Of a stretch of DNA of 64,000 nucleotides, positions 18,241 through 27,211 are shown in pieces (position 1 is the first letter of the stretch; each line of letters begins with the position of its first letter). The notes under the pieces were generated by a model that was not told the origin of the DNA, made no database searches, and saw only the letters and a program-made list of their open reading frames with translations. Source of the DNA: Desulfotignum sp. Lineage in GTDB: Bacteria; Desulfobacterota; Desulfobacteria; Desulfobacterales; Desulfobacteraceae. The translations under genes and the position numbers were made by a program. The stretch lies in NCBI GenBank assembly GCA_011390335.1, contig JAABSO010000012.1, positions 37,017 through 101,016 on the forward strand, written 5' to 3'.

Positions 18241-21200
18241 ATGACGCAGAAGGTGACACCAAACAGCGACCCTGTGGGGTCTGTCATGGTCTTAGGTGGC
18301 GGGATTGCAGGTATGCAGTCCGCCATTGACCTGGCCAATTCAGGCTATTATGTCTATCTGGTTGAAAAATCATACGCCATCGGCGGCATGATGGCCCGGC
18401 TGGATAAGACATTTCCGACCAATGACTGTACCATGTGAGTGATCTCACCCAAACTGGTCGAGGTCGGCCGGCATCTGAACATCGAGTTGTTGACGAATAC
18501 CGAACTTCTGGAATTGGATGGTGAACAGGGAAATTTCACGGCCAGAATCAAAGAAAAACCGCGATTTGTAGATATATCCAAGTGTACCTCCTGCGGGGAA
18601 TGCACCAAAGTCTGTCCGGTGGATGCCCCCAGTGAGCACAATGAAGGGCTCAACCAGCGCAAAGCCATTTTCAAACAGTATGAACAGGCTATTCCCGGGG
18701 CATACGGCATTTCCAAACGCTCTGTTGCGCCCTGCAAAGCCACCTGTCCTGCCCATGTGTCCATCCAGGGGTTCATCGCCCTGATGCAGCAGGAAAAATA
18801 TGCAGAAGCGTTGAAACTGTTCAAGCAGGAACACCCGTTTCCCGGCTCCTGCGGCCGGGTCTGTCACCATCCCTGTGAAGCGGTGTGCACCAGAAGCGAT
18901 GCAGATCAGCCGCTGGCCATCCAGTATCTGCACCGGTTTCTGGCAGACCTTGATTTTGAACAGGAATCTGCCTGGGTCCCGGAAATTGAAGAAAAAAGAG
19001 ATGAAAAAGTGGCCATTATCGGGTCCGGCCCGGCCGGTCTCACCGCTGCCTATTACCTGGCCCAGAAGGGATACGGAGTCACAGTATATGAAAAACTGCC
19101 GGTCAAGGGCGGCATGATGGCCGTGGGCATTCCCGAATACCGGCTGCCCAAGGCAGAACTGGAAAAAGAGATTGCCGTGATCGAAGCCTTAGGGGTTACG
19201 ATCAAGACCGGCGTAGAATTTGGAACAGACATCACCCTGGACAGCCTGAAAAAAGAGGGGTTTGCATCGGTGTTCATGGCCACGGGCCTGCACGGCTCGC
19301 GGTCTCTGGGTGTCAAAGGAGAAGACCTCAAAGGCGTTCTGGGCGGCACCACATTTTTGCGGGATGCTGCCATGGGCAAGGCGGACAAACTGTCCGGTAA
19401 AACCATTGTCATCGGCGGCGGCAACGTGGCCGTGGACGTGGCACTCACCGCCCGGCGACTGGGATCCGACGATGTCACCATGGTGTGCCTGGAAAAAAGA
19501 GAAGAGATGCCGGCCTGGGATTATGAGATCGAAGAGGCCTTGGAAGAAAAGGTCAATATCGTGAACAGCAAGGGGCCGTTGCGGTTTTACGGCAATGATG
19601 ACGGAAAGGTCACCGAAGTCTCTTTCCAGGAATGCACTGCAGTGTTTGACGAAAACGGCCGGTTCAATCCCCAGTACGATGACTGCCAGCTGATTAACCA
19701 TGAAGCAGATACCGTGATTGTGGCCATCGGCCAGATGGGGGAGACCGGATTTGCCAAAGACCAGGGCATTGCCCTGACCCCGCCCGGCGGGTATGAGGCT
19801 GATCCTGTGACCCTGCAGACCCCTGTTGAGTGGGTATTTGCCGGCGGGGACGCGTTTTACGGCCCCAAATCCGTGGTGGATGCCGTGGCATCGGGCAAGA
19901 CTGCGGCGGAAAGTATTCACCGGTTTATCAACGGCCTGGACCTGGCCGAAGGCAGAGAAAAATCCTGGGATTTTGAAAAACCGGAAATAGACAATGTGCC
20001 GCAGATCGAGCGGATGACACCGGAAAAGCTGCCGGTGGCACAAAGAGAGGGCAATTTCAAGGAAGTGACCCAGGCCCTGGCCAAAGAACTGATTGACCGG
20101 GAAGCGGCCCGGTGTCTGTCCTGCGGCATCTGTTCAGAATGCTACCAGTGTGTGGAGGTATGCCTGGCAGGTGCTGTGGACCATGACCAGGTACCGGTGA
20201 TCCGGAATGTCAACGTGGGCTCTGTGATCATGACCACAGGCGCCACCACCTTTGATCCATCCGGTCTGGATGACACCTATATGTACAAACGGTCTAAAAA
20301 TGTGATGACATCTTTGGAGTTTGAGCGGATTTTGTCTGCCGGCGGTCCCACCATGGGACATCTGGTGCGGCCCTCTGATGAAAAAGAACCGGAAAAGATC
20401 GCCTGGCTCCAGTGCATCGGTTCCAGGGATACCAACCGGTGCGGCAACGGATACTGCTCTTCGGTGTGCTGCATGTATGCCATCAAAGATGCCATGATCG
20501 CCAAGGAGCATTCGGAAAAAGAGCTGGATGCCGCCATCTTCAACATGGATATGCGGACATTCGGCAAGGATTATGAAAAATACTATAACCGGGCCGCAGA
20601 CCAGGAAGGGGTACGGTTTGTCAAGTCCCGGATCCATTCCGTGGTGGAGGAACCCGGCACCGACAATCTCATCCTTAACTATGTGGATGAGGCAGGCACC
20701 ATGCAGCAGGAGGTGTTTGACATGGTCATTTTGTCCGTGGGTCTGACCATTCCCAAAGAAAGCGTGGACCTGGCCAACCGCATCGGGGTTGCCCTCAATC
20801 CCTATAACTTTGTGAAAACCAGTACCTTCAATCCTTTGGAAACCAGTCGGCCCGGCGTGTTTGTGTCAGGCTCCTTCCAGGGACCCAAAGATATTCCCTC
20901 ATCTGTGACCGAAGCCTCGGGTGCTGCCTGTGCTGCAGGCAGAAACCTGTCTCCTGCCCGGCATACCCTGACCAAAACCGTGTCCATGCCCACAGAGCGG
21001 GATGTGCTGGGAGAAGAACCCCGGGTGGGGGTGTTTGTGTGCAAGTGCGGCATCAACATTGCCGGGGTCATCGATGTGGGAGAGGTGGAAGCCTACACCA
21101 AAACCCTTCCCAATGTGGTGTATACCGGTGAAAATCTGTTCACCTGCTCCCAGGACACCCAGGTGTCCATCAAGGAGATCATCAACGAACACCAGCTCAA

Positions 21201-22686
21201 CCGGGTGGTGGTGGCATCCTGTACCCCCAAAACCCATGAGGGCATTTTCATGGATACCCTGGAGGAGGCCGGCCTGAACAAATACCTGTTTGAAATGGCC
21301 AATATCAGAAACCAGGATTCCTGGATGCATTATCATGAACCGGAAAAGGCCACTGCCAAGGCCAAGGATCTCATCCGCATGGCTGTGGCAAGGGTCAGCA
21401 CTTTGGGACCTTTGCATGACAAGCGCATCTCCATCATTGACAAGGCCCTGGTCCTGGGCGGGGGCATCGCCGGCATGACTGCGGCAAAAGGCCTGGCTGA
21501 CCAGGGGTTCCATGTGACCCTGCTGGAAAAAGAAGATACCCTGGGCGGTCTGGGCAGGCGGCTGCACCATACCATTGAAGGTGATGATGTCCAGACTTTT
21601 GTGAAAGAGCTTGTGGAATCAGTGGAAACACACGAACAGATTGAGGTGCTCAAACAGGCCCTTGTGGTGGAGTTCGGTGGGTATAAGGGCAATTTTAAAA
21701 CAGAAGTCCTTGTGGGCCCTTCCATGAAACAGCGCAAGATCGACCATGGGGTTATGATTGTGGCAACAGGTGCCACGGAATACCAGCCCACGGAATACCT
21801 GTACAGCGAAAGTGAATCCGTGGTCACCCAGCTGGAACTGTCCGACATGCTGGCGGAACAAAAGATGGGAAATACGGACCGGGTCATCATGATCCAGTGC
21901 GTGGGATCCAGAAACGAGACCAATCCCAACTGTTCCCGGGTCTGCTGCCAGAACGCCGTGAAAAACGCCATTGCCATCAAGGAAACCAGTCCGGATACAG
22001 ATGTGTTCATCCTGTACCGGGACATGAGAACCTATTCCATGCTGGAGGAGTTCTACACCAAGGCAAGGAACATGGGGGTGATCTTTTCCCGGTTCAGCCA
22101 GGATGACCCGCCCAGAGTGGAAAAAGACAGTGACGGCAAACTGTCCGTCACCTTCCGGGACCATGTTCTGGGGCAGCACATAGAGGCGGCAGCCGATATT
22201 GTGGTGCTTTCCGCCGGCGTCACCGCTGCAGACACCAAAGAATTGTCCACCATCATCAAGGCCCAGCGCAACCCGGAAGGGTTTTTCATGGAAGCCCATG
22301 TCAAGCTCCGGCCGGTGGACGGAGGCACCGAAGGGGTATTCATCTGCGGCACGGCCCACGGCCCCAAATTGATCACAGAAACCGTGGCCCAGGCCATGGC
22401 AGCAGCTTCCCGGGCCACCACATACCTGTCCCAGGAATACCTGACCCTGTCTTCCGTGGTCGCTGAAGTCAACCAGGCCCATTGTGCTTCCTGTCTGGTG
22501 TGTGTGCGGTCCTGTCCGTATCATGTGCCGGTGATCAACGAGATGGGGGTTTCCTATATCGATCCGGCCCTGTGCCAGGGATGCGGGGTGTGCGCATCTG
22601 AATGTCCTGCCAAAACCATAAAACTTAACTGGTATGAAGATGACTCATTGCTCAGCAAGGTGGAATCCCTGCTGGAGGGGGTATAA
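18241..22686 (+). CDS. hdrA: Selenocysteine-containing HdrA with GltD-like insertion and second HdrA module
   Basis: Reading through the in-frame TGA at 18436-18438 gives a 1481-residue flavoprotein with selenocysteine at residue 66. Segments in order: FAD motif GGGIAG (19-24) and NDCTM-Sec, where HdrA proteins normally have NDCSMC; a [4Fe-4S] ferredoxin motif (C115, C118, C121, C125). Next is a GltD-like NAD(P)H module (about 165-620) with its own Cys motif, [12 protein letters not shown] and [18 protein letters not shown]. HdrA then resumes ([17 protein letters not shown]). A second HdrA-like module begins near residue 930 with FAD motif GGGIAG near 1070 and two C-terminal [4Fe-4S] ferredoxin motifs. 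The second module lacks the NDCxMC motif. It probably forms a bifurcating complex with the downstream MvhD, MetV and MetF proteins. Confidence 0.93.
18454..18471 (+). promoter_or_regulatory. Candidate bacterial SECIS of hdrA
   Basis: A 7-bp stem (18454-18460 with 18465-18471, with two G-T wobbles) closes the loop AGGT, which starts 22 nt after the UGA. This is the spacing and loop type expected for SelB-dependent selenocysteine insertion. Confidence 0.7.
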
Positions 22687-22687
22687 T

Positions 22688-23137
22688 ATGACAAAAGAAT
22701 TTGAACCGGTGATACTGGCGTTCTGCTGTAACTACTGAGGGTATTCAGCTGCGGACCTGGCAGGTTCCATGAGATTGAAGATCCCGACAAATTTCAGAAT
22801 TATCCGCCTTCCCTGTACAGGAAAGATTGATATCATCCATATCCTGAGAGCCTTTGAAAAAGGGGCGGACGGGCTCTATGTGGTGGGATGCATGGAAGGG
22901 GACTGCCATTTTAACGAGGGGAATTTCCGGGCAAGAAAACGGGTCGAACAGGCTGCCCGGGTACTGGACCTGATAGGGGTCGGCGGAGAAAGGGTGAAAA
23001 TGTACAACCTGTCTTCGGGTGAAGGTCCTTTGTTTGCCCAGTATTCCATTGAAATGGTTAACAAGATAAAGGAGCTGGGGCCCAGCCCCATCCGCCTGGC
23101 CAGACAACGTATGTCCAAAAAGGCCGATGCTGCCTGA
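22688..23137 (+). CDS. mvhD: Selenocysteine-containing MvhD/FrhD-like iron-sulfur electron-transfer subunit
   Basis: Translation from the ATG at 22688, 1 base after the hdrA stop, gives 149 residues if the TGA at 22736-22738 is read as selenocysteine (residue 17). The N-terminus FCCNY-Sec-GYSAADLAGS matches the MvhD motif CCNWC with the last Cys replaced by Sec; more conserved residues follow, such as RLPCTGKID and GCMEGDCHF. MvhD carries a [2Fe-2S] cluster and links HdrA to an electron-donating or -accepting partner. Here the partner is presumably the MetV-MetF methylene-THF reductase. A start at a later ATG (22769) would lose the cluster ligands. Confidence 0.93.
22753..22768 (+). promoter_or_regulatory. 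Candidate bacterial SECIS of mvhD
   Basis: GGACCT-GGCA-GGTTCC can fold into a six-pair stem with one mismatch. Its loop starts about 20 nt after the UGA at 22736-22738, in line with the other two selenoprotein genes here. Confidence 0.55.
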
Positions 23138-23172
23138 AAATACAACAAATAACCGCCTAAGATGAGGTAACC

Positions 23173-23841
23173 ATGATAATAGCAGAGAAAAAACCCATTG
23201 AAGAGATTATTCAGGAAGTCAAGGATTTTGACCGGATCCTGATTTTAGGGTGCAACGAATGTGTCACCGTGTGTGAGGCAGGGGGTAAAAAAGAGGTGGA
23301 GGTGCTGGCATCGGTTCTCAGGATGTATTTCATGGCCCAGGGACAGGAAAAAACCATTGGCGAGCGTACCCTGGAGCGCCAGTGCGACCATGAATACCTG
23401 GAGGAAATCAGGAATATTATTGACGACTATGATGCTGTTGTATCCCTGGCCTGCGGGGTTGGGGTTCAGTTTGCCGCCGAAAAATACCTGACCATGCCAT
23501 TGCTTCCCGGTGTCAACACCGTCTGCCTGGGGGCCAATGAAGACAGAGGCTTGTGGACGGAACGGTGTCAGGCCTGCGGAACCTGTGTGCTGGCCCGTAC
23601 CGGCGGCATCTGTCCGGTATCCCGGTGTGCCAAACGGGTGTTGAACGGCCCCTGCGGCGGGTCCACCAACGGCAAATGTGAAATCTCCAAGGATACGGAC
23701 TGTGCCTGGCAGCTGATCATCGACCGGTTGAAAGCCCTTGACAAAATGGATGATTATGAGAAAGTAGCCCCTGTAAAAGACTGGTCCACCGACCGGGCCG
23801 GCGGCCCCAGAACCGTAACCAGGGAGGATGTGAAGATATGA
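23173..23841 (+). CDS. metV: MetV-like methylene-THF reductase partner, zinc/iron-sulfur protein
   Basis: The 222-residue protein belongs to the methylene-tetrahydrofolate reductase C-terminal-domain family (MetV). It has a Cys-rich N-terminal part (LGCNECVTVCEAGGKKE) and a C-terminal cluster RCQACGTCVLARTGGICPVSRC followed by NGPCGGSTNGKCE. In acetogens MetV binds MetF and carries iron-sulfur or zinc sites needed for electron delivery to the MetF flavin. It overlaps metF by 4 bases (ATGA), implying coupled translation. GATGAGGT precedes the ATG. Confidence 0.9.
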   Translation: MIIAEKKPIEEIIQEVKDFDRILILGCNECVTVCEAGGKKEVEVLASVLRMYFMAQGQEKTIGERTLERQCDHEYLEEIRNIIDDYDAVVSLACGVGVQFAAEKYLTMPLLPGVNTVCLGANEDRGLWTERCQACGTCVLARTGGICPVSRCAKRVLNGPCGGSTNGKCEISKDTDCAWQLIIDRLKALDKMDDYEKVAPVKDWSTDRAGGPRTVTREDVKI

Positions 23842-24770
23842 GCGAATATGTGAGCAACAGCAGGCTGGAGCGTGTGTTAAAGGCAGGGCACTTAGGGGTG
23901 ACATCCGAGTGCGGCCCTCCCAGGGGCAGTGATGCGGAAGAGGTCAAGAAGAAAGGTCTGCTTATCAAGGATTATGTAGATGCGGTGAATGTCACGGACA
24001 ACCAGACCGCTATGACCCGCATGTCTTCTCTGGCCGCCTGTATCCATCTGAAGCTGCTGGGCATAGAACCGGTGCTCCAGATGGTGACCAGAGACAGAAA
24101 CCGGGTGGCCCTGCAGAGCGATATCCTGGGGGCGGCTTCCTTTGATATCCCCAACATGCTGTGCCTGTCCGGAGACCACCAGAGTTTTGGTGACTGCGCC
24201 CAGGGCCAGAACGTCCATGACTTGGATTCCATGCAGCTGGTGCAGACCGTGCGTCACATGCGTGATGAAGGCAAATTTCTGGGCGGTGATGACATCAAGC
24301 GGCCCCCGAAAATCTTTGTGGGGGCGGCAGCCAATCCCTTTGCCGATCCTTTTGAAATCCGGATACCGCGCCTGGCCAAAAAGATCGTCTGCGGTGCGGA
24401 GTTCATCCAGACCCAGTGCATCTACAACCTTGACAAGTTCAAGGAATGGATGCGCAGGGCTGTGGACAGGGGTCTGACGGAAAAAACTTTTATCATGGCC
24501 GGCATGACCCCCATGAAATCGGTGGGTATGGCCAAATACATGAAAAACAAGGTGCCGGGCATGGATGTGCCCGAAGAGATCATCAACCGCCTGGCCGGGG
24601 TGGAAAAAAAGAAACAGGCCCAGGAAGGCATCGATATCTGTGTGGAGCATATCCAGGAACTGTCGGAAATAAAAGGGGTGGCCGGGTTCCACATCATGGC
24701 CATTGAATGGGAAGAAAAGGTGCCTGAGATCGTGGAAAGAAGCGGTCTTTTCCCAAGACCTGAAGTATAG
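23838..24770 (+). CDS. metF: Methylene-tetrahydrofolate reductase
   Basis: MetF, a flavoprotein TIM barrel, interconverts methylene-THF and methyl-THF in the methyl branch of the Wood-Ljungdahl pathway. The 310-residue protein has the early catalytic Glu segment VTSECGPPRG, the NVTDNQTAMTRMSS substrate loop, CLSGDHQSFGD and the GAEFIQTQCIYNLDKF motif. It lacks an NADPH-binding extension, consistent with receiving electrons through MetV and the HdrA-MvhD proteins encoded upstream. A sulfate reducer could run it oxidatively, to burn acetyl-CoA, or reductively. Confidence 0.95.
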   Translation: MSEYVSNSRLERVLKAGHLGVTSECGPPRGSDAEEVKKKGLLIKDYVDAVNVTDNQTAMTRMSSLAACIHLKLLGIEPVLQMVTRDRNRVALQSDILGAASFDIPNMLCLSGDHQSFGDCAQGQNVHDLDSMQLVQTVRHMRDEGKFLGGDDIKRPPKIFVGAAANPFADPFEIRIPRLAKKIVCGAEFIQTQCIYNLDKFKEWMRRAVDRGLTEKTFIMAGMTPMKSVGMAKYMKNKVPGMDVPEEIINRLAGVEKKKQAQEGIDICVEHIQELSEIKGVAGFHIMAIEWEEKVPEIVERSGLFPRPEV

Positions 24771-24801
24771 GCAAACCATATTGACAAATAGATTTCATGG
24801 G

Positions 24802-24838
24802 ACCAGGGTCTGGTAAGAACGCTTCCAGGCCCTGGTTT
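24802..24838 (+). terminator. Terminator after metF
   Basis: A 12-bp stem ACCAGGGTCTGG (24802-24813) pairs with CCAGGCCCTGGT (24825-24836), with an 11-base loop. It is followed by a short T-rich stretch. Confidence 0.7.
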
Positions 24839-24896
24839 CGTGTTTGGGGTTTATTTGAATAACTGTGTGTCTTTATTCGTGATATAAGGAGATGGT

Positions 24897-25283
24897 ATGG
24901 CAGTCATTGTTAAATACATTGTTGTCAGGAACGGAGAGGAAAAAATGACATTTGCGACAAAAAAAGAAGCAGACGCCCATGACAAAATGCTTGATATTGC
25001 CGACAATTTGTTTGAGTTCCTGGACAATGCAGATGGTACATTATCAGAGGCCCAGATGGAAGAGGTTTCATTGCTCCTGGCCCGGAACCGGGATACGGTG
25101 ATGCCCATTCTCAGGGGAATCAGCCCCAAAAAAAAGGGGACTTCCGCACAAAAAACTGCATCAGACAAGGCGGCCCCTGAAAAAACAGGATCTGGAAAAA
25201 CTGGCTCTGAAAAAACCGAACCCGCTGCAAAGGCTTCAGAATCCCCTGCCCCTAAACAAAAACGGTCAAAAAAACAGGGCTAA
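24897..25283 (+). CDS. yebG: YebG-family SOS-associated protein
   Basis: Residues 1 to about 75 match YebG: VIVKYIVVRNGEEKMTFATK, KKEADAHDKMLDIAD, and LLARNRDTVMPIL. In E. coli YebG is a LexA-controlled DNA-damage protein of poorly known function. The C-terminal 50 residues are a low-complexity Lys/Ala/Pro/Glu/Ser tail with repeated KTGS- and EKT-like units, longer and more basic than in E. coli, suggesting nucleic-acid contact. No LexA box could be recognised upstream. AAGGAGATG precedes the ATG. Confidence 0.85.
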   Translation: MAVIVKYIVVRNGEEKMTFATKKEADAHDKMLDIADNLFEFLDNADGTLSEAQMEEVSLLLARNRDTVMPILRGISPKKKGTSAQKTASDKAAPEKTGSGKTGSEKTEPAAKASESPAPKQKRSKKQG

Positions 25284-25672
25284 CCTGCTGCAGCAAAGGC
25301 TTTTGAAACCGGGTTCATTTTTTTGAATTACATCTATTCTTTCTATATTTCAAATGGTTATGAGAGGCTTTTGCCGAATGTTCCGGTCAGGAAACTACAA
25401 AAAGTTCAAAATTATGAACTTTTTGGGCACCATACGTGTAAAATCGGTGGGAGCAGATGGATCTGAGCAAGGCAAATTTTTCCCCCGGTTTTTTTGTTCT
25501 TTGCAGATCCTTTACAGACAGGCATTTGTCCATAATGTGTTCCATTATTTTTTTGTTACCAATTGTCTGGCACAGGGGTTGCATTAATAAATTTTCAACT
25601 AATCGCCAATTAGTTTTTTCATCTTTTTTTCCTTTTCCAGAAAAGGCTGCCCAAAGCGGGCAGCCTTTTTTG
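25284..25672 (+). terminator. Non-coding stretch with two hairpins, the second a strong terminator
   Basis: AAAAAGTTCA/TGAACTTTTT (25399-25424) is a perfect 10-bp hairpin. AAAGGCTGCCC-aaagc-GGGCAGCCTTT (25642-25668) followed by TTTT is a clear rho-independent terminator reading on the plus strand. About 215 bases between them hold no convincing gene, so either the yebG transcript has a long 3' tail or a small RNA ends here. Confidence 0.65.
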
Positions 25673-25721
25673 GTTTTGCCCCTGAACCGGTTATCCTAAA
25701 AAACAGACAGCAGTGATGAAA

Positions 25722-25767
25722 CCCCATAAAGGTGATATCTGGTCATGATATATCACCAGTCATGGGG
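25722..25767 (-). terminator. Nested inverted repeat downstream of the SelW-like gene
   Basis: CCCCAT/ATGGGG (25722-25767) encloses GGTGATAT/ATATCACC. The structure lies 27 bases after the minus-strand selenoprotein gene stop and probably ends its transcript. Confidence 0.6.
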
Positions 25768-25793
25768 CAAAATCCCCGGCATCTTGATTATTG

Positions 25794-26021
25794 TCATGAC
25801 AGGTGCTGTCTGAGCTGATCAATAACCTCCTGGTTTTCCGGAAAACGGCCGGCTTTGCGTTTTGAAAAAACAGTTTCCTTGCCTGCTGTTATCTCATACA
25901 CCCCATTGCTGCCCGGAACCAGTTCCGGGGTAATATTCAGCGCCTTTTGCATCTCCTCTGCCAGACCGGCAGCCCGTGGGTGGTAGTTTCATACAGCGCA
26001 ATAGGTGATTGTGACTTCCAT
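25794..26021 (-). CDS. SelW-like Rdx-family selenoprotein (CxxU)
   Basis: Reading the minus strand from the ATG at 26021 through an in-frame TGA at 25989-25991 gives 75 residues with Cys8 and Sec11 in a CAVU redox motif: METTITYCAVU-type N-terminus (here MEVTITYCAV then Sec), then NYHPRAAGLAEEMQKAL and, near the end, KRKAGRFPENQEV. This is the thioredoxin-like SelW/SelT/Rdx12 fold, proposed to act in thiol redox. AAAGGAGGATATT precedes the ATG at ideal spacing. A hairpin CTGCC-GGTCT-GGCAG (25958-25972) has its loop about 21 nt after the UGA, which fits a bacterial SECIS. The Cys-containing homologues in other bacteria make the reading secure. Confidence 0.93.
25958..25972 (-). promoter_or_regulatory. 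Candidate bacterial SECIS of the SelW-like gene
   Basis: On the minus strand the perfect 5-bp stem CTGCC/GGCAG closes the loop GGTCT. The loop begins about 21 nt after the UGA at 25991-25989. Confidence 0.65.
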
Positions 26022-26164
26022 AATATCCTCCTTTATCTTGTGTGTCAGGAATCAGTTGTGATATCTTACCTAATATAGTAAATATAAAATATTTTTATTG
26101 CAAATGCAAAGAAGCAGCTTAGTTTAAGGAAAAACAATCCAACAGACCATGAAAAGGTGATTCC

Positions 26165-26590
26165 ATGACAGAAATTATTTTTGAGTTCCTGAACAACATC
26201 GGTTTTACCCACCCTGTTCATCCAGCGCTGACCCATATTCCCATGGGCATGGTAATGGGCGCTGTTGTATTCCGCCTGGTAGCGTTTCTGCCCCGAATGA
26301 AAATGCTGGCAAAGACCGGGTACCATTGTTCAGTACTGGCGCTTTTAGGGGTTGCACCCACTGTGTTTACCGGGTATCTGGACTGGCAGTACCGGTATGG
26401 CGGGATGTGGGAATTTTTGATAGTTTTGAAAATGGTGCTGGCTGCGGTTCTGACAATTTTACTGCTTGTGGTTGTCATCAAGGATGATCCGGAAAACCCC
26501 AGACTGGACCGGCGTACCGGATTCTATCTGCTGCTGGTCCTGGTTGCCATCGGACTTGGGTATTCCGGCGGTGAACTGCAGTATGGATAA
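26165..26590 (+). CDS. DUF2231-type membrane protein
   Basis: The 141-residue protein has four hydrophobic segments and the His-rich opening FTHPVHPALTHIPMG characteristic of DUF2231 membrane proteins, which are suspected of heme binding through these histidines. AAGGTG precedes the ATG. It begins the oxidase gene group and lies 81 bases before the DOMON-domain gene. A role in heme or electron transfer to the oxidase is inferred from position only. Confidence 0.8.
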   Translation: MTEIIFEFLNNIGFTHPVHPALTHIPMGMVMGAVVFRLVAFLPRMKMLAKTGYHCSVLALLGVAPTVFTGYLDWQYRYGGMWEFLIVLKMVLAAVLTILLLVVVIKDDPENPRLDRRTGFYLLLVLVAIGLGYSGGELQYG

Positions 26591-26671
26591 GGGAGTTACC
26601 GGAAAGAAGGATTTTTTCATAACCGTGAAAATGATGCAAATGCATGAAAGATATATATAAGGAGTGACAAA

Positions 26672-27211
26672 ATGATAAAAAAAATTGGATGGATGGTATT
26701 GGCGGCAGCAGTTCTTTTTCCTGCAGCCCTTTTTGCAGCAGACTATGCCCACATACTGGAAGAAAAAAACATGACCGTTTCCTGGACCCTGGAGGAAGAT
26801 CAGATTCATCTGCAGTTATCCGCCAAAACAACTGGCTGGGTGGCCATCGGCATTGATCCGGAAGATGCCATGGGCGGGGCCGACATCATCATCGGTGCGG
26901 TAAAAAACGGCAAAGTCAGGATTGAGGACCATTATGCTGATTCCAAAAGAGGCCATTCCCCGGATGACAAACTGGGGGGGAGCAACCATGTGATCAATCC
27001 TGAAGGCAGTGAAACAGACGGGGTTACCACCATCTCCTTTACCCTTTCGCTGGCAGCAGGAGAGGAGTGGGATAAGCCCATTCATGCCGACAAGATGACC
27101 CGTACCATGATTGCCTATGGCACGGGGCGTGATTCCTTCCGCACCACCCACCGGTACCGGACTGTGTATGATATCAATTTTGCCACAGGAGAGGCTGTCA
27201 AGGTTAAATGA
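26672..27211 (+). CDS. Exported DOMON-domain protein
   Basis: The 179-residue protein has a signal peptide (IKKIGWMVLAAAVLFPAALFA, cleavage after AFA-like residues near 23). A DOMON domain follows, with the strands MTVSWTLEEDQIHLQL, TGWVAIGIDPED, and GADIIIGAVKNG, and HYADSKRGHSPDD. DOMON domains bind heme b or sugars and often serve periplasmic electron transfer. AAGGAGTGACAAA precedes the ATG. It overlaps the Sco gene by 4 bases and so belongs to the oxidase operon. Confidence 0.85.
   Translation: MIKKIGWMVLAAAVLFPAALFAADYAHILEEKNMTVSWTLEEDQIHLQLSAKTTGWVAIGIDPEDAMGGADIIIGAVKNGKVRIEDHYADSKRGHSPDDKLGGSNHVINPEGSETDGVTTISFTLSLAAGEEWDKPIHADKMTRTMIAYGTGRDSFRTTHRYRTVYDINFATGEAVKVK

Noticed and set aside
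25354..25587. 77-codon frame after yebG
   Set aside because: Composition is not protein-like and the region holds hairpins.
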